DNA from: Bartonella senegalensis OS02
GTDB lineage: Bacteria > Pseudomonadota > Alphaproteobacteria > Rhizobiales > Rhizobiaceae
Direction of reading: 5' to 3'
DNA: 64,000 nt
Assembly (NCBI RefSeq): GCF_000312545.1
Contig: NZ_HE997540.1
Location: 4,861 to 68,860, forward strand
In this document: piece after piece, positions 63,258 to 64,000 of the stretch
How the letters are laid out: each line of letters opens with the position of its first letter
How positions within the stretch are numbered: position 1 is the first letter of the stretch
Made by a program: the position numbers and the translations under genes
Notes under the pieces: generated by a model
The model's database searches: none
The model's input: the letters and a program-made list of their open reading frames with translations, nothing else
What the model was told of the DNA's origin: nothing

Positions 63258-63788
63258 TCAGAGTTTTTCAACCTGATCAAACTCCAAATCAACAGGCGTA
63301 GGACGCCCAAAAATCAATACCTCGACCTTAAGACGAGAACGTTCTTCCTCAACCTCTTGAACAACTCCATTAAAAGAAACAAAAGGACCATCAGCAACCC
63401 GAACTTGCTCTCCAACTTCAAACAATACGGAAGATTTTGGAGACTCAACCCTTTCCTGAACTTGCTTAAGAATTTGCTCCGCCTCTCGATCAGAAATTGG
63501 AACAGGGCGTGAATCTGAACCTAAAAAACCTGTCACTTTAGGTGTATTCTTAATGAGATGATAAACTTCATCTGTCAATTCAGCACAAACAAGAACATAA
63601 CCAGGAAAAAACTTCCGCTCAGCATCAACCTTACGACCACGACGAATTTCAATAACACGCTCTGTCGGAACAAAAATTTTCTCGAACAAATGATCAAGCC
63701 CTTTTTGCTTTGCCTCCTTATCAATAGCTTCCGCTACTTTCTTTTCAAAATTTGAATATGCTTGAACAATATACCAACGAGCAGCCAC
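63258..63788 (-). CDS. nusG: Transcription termination/antitermination factor NusG
   Basis: NusG binds RNA polymerase, couples it to ribosomes and aids Rho. The 176-residue protein has the NGN domain (ARWYIVQAYSNFEKKVAEAI to NTPKVTGFLG) and a C-terminal KOW domain with VGEQVRVADGPFVSFNGVVQEV. I chose the GTG at 63788, about eight bases after AGGA, giving the usual start AARWYIVQ; a TTG at 63812 and a GTG at 63794 are in frame but badly placed relative to the ribosome-binding site. secE lies just upstream. Confidence 0.95.
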   Translation of the reverse strand: MAARWYIVQAYSNFEKKVAEAIDKEAKQKGLDHLFEKIFVPTERVIEIRRGRKVDAERKFFPGYVLVCAELTDEVYHLIKNTPKVTGFLGSDSRPVPISDREAEQILKQVQERVESPKSSVLFEVGEQVRVADGPFVSFNGVVQEVEEERSRLKVEVLIFGRPTPVDLEFDQVEKL

Positions 63789-63808
63789 AGTCACACTTCC
63801 TTGCACTC

Positions 63809-64000
63809 TCAACTAAAAAGATACTTCAGGAGATCAATAACACGCCAAACACTAAAATGCATAAACTGATCCACAATAAAAAAGAAAGCTGAGGCTAATA
63901 ACGTCACCAACAATACCATGAAAGTAGAAATCACTGTCTCACGACGCGTAGGCCACTTCACCTTAACTGTTTCTGCATAAACCTGCTTAAAAAAGGTAAT
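63809..64000 (-). CDS. secE: Preprotein translocase subunit SecE (partial)
   Basis: SecE is the small stabilising subunit of the SecYEG channel. The minus strand from the window end reads FFKQVYAETVKVKWPTRRET, the conserved cytoplasmic amphipathic region, and then one membrane span (VISTFMVLLVTLLASAFFFI) and a short C-terminal tail ending at TGA 63809. The N-terminal few residues are cut off by the window edge. It is followed by nusG after 20 bases, the normal arrangement. Confidence 0.93.
   Translation of the reverse strand: MTFFKQVYAETVKVKWPTRRETVISTFMVLLVTLLASAFFFIVDQFMHFSVWRVIDLLKYLFS

Overview
The window looks like a low-GC alphaproteobacterial chromosome of the order Hyphomicrobiales/Rhizobiales, most likely a Bartonella species. 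The reasons are the overall protein similarity, the gene order rpsB-tsf-pyrH-frr-cdsA-rseP-bamA-lpxD-fabZ-lpxA-lpxI-lpxB, the use of LpxI rather than LpxH, two GluRS genes, a DUF1849/EipB-like envelope protein, and a gltA that closely resembles the Bartonella typing locus. The species is not determined. I see no CRISPR array, no rRNA and no intact mobile element. I did not find a clear new multi-gene system. The most interesting signals are gene decay in conserved loci and RNA or inverted-repeat structures.

Layout. Bases 1-6.3 kb are sparse: an amino-acid permease, a small exported protein, hutH, tRNA-Arg(CCG) and long AT-rich spacers. Bases 6.3-22.1 kb are housekeeping and metabolic genes: nadK, a DEAD-box helicase, gltX copy 1, nadE, class II DAHP synthase, glutathione reductase, a DUF2059 protein, rpiA, comEC, gltX copy 2 and gltA. 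Bases 22.1-26.1 kb hold a long spacer and a complete polar amino-acid ABC transporter (binding protein, two permeases, ATPase). Bases 26.2-39.4 kb run on the minus strand from translation genes (rpsB, tsf, pyrH, frr) through phospholipid synthesis (cdsA), envelope proteolysis (rseP) and outer-membrane assembly (bamA) to lipid A synthesis (lpxD, fabZ, lpxA, lpxI, lpxB). In this block cdsA is split by a one-base homopolymer frameshift, and the spacer where uppS would be expected has no recognisable gene.

Bases 39.5-51.6 kb are the decayed part. Intact genes are eipB-like, ridA-like, a HIT protein, a SPOR-domain D-alanyl-D-alanine carboxypeptidase, sdaA and a nitroreductase. Between them lie a frameshifted clpA, a clpS ruined by several lesions, a MerR-family regulator with a stop and a frameshift, an integrase remnant missing its HxLR region, and an unidentified coding remnant. 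ClpA and its adaptor ClpS therefore appear to be decaying together. Bases 51.8-64.0 kb are the classical minus-strand transcription/ribosome cluster secE-nusG-rplK-rplA-rplJ-rplL-rpoB-rpoC, with a structured leader before rplJ, hairpins between rplL and rpoB, and a terminator after rpoC.

Start sites were moved inward from the longest open frame wherever an internal start has a good Shine-Dalgarno sequence or matches the usual family N-terminus. Family assignments come from recognised motifs and remembered family features; no database search was run.
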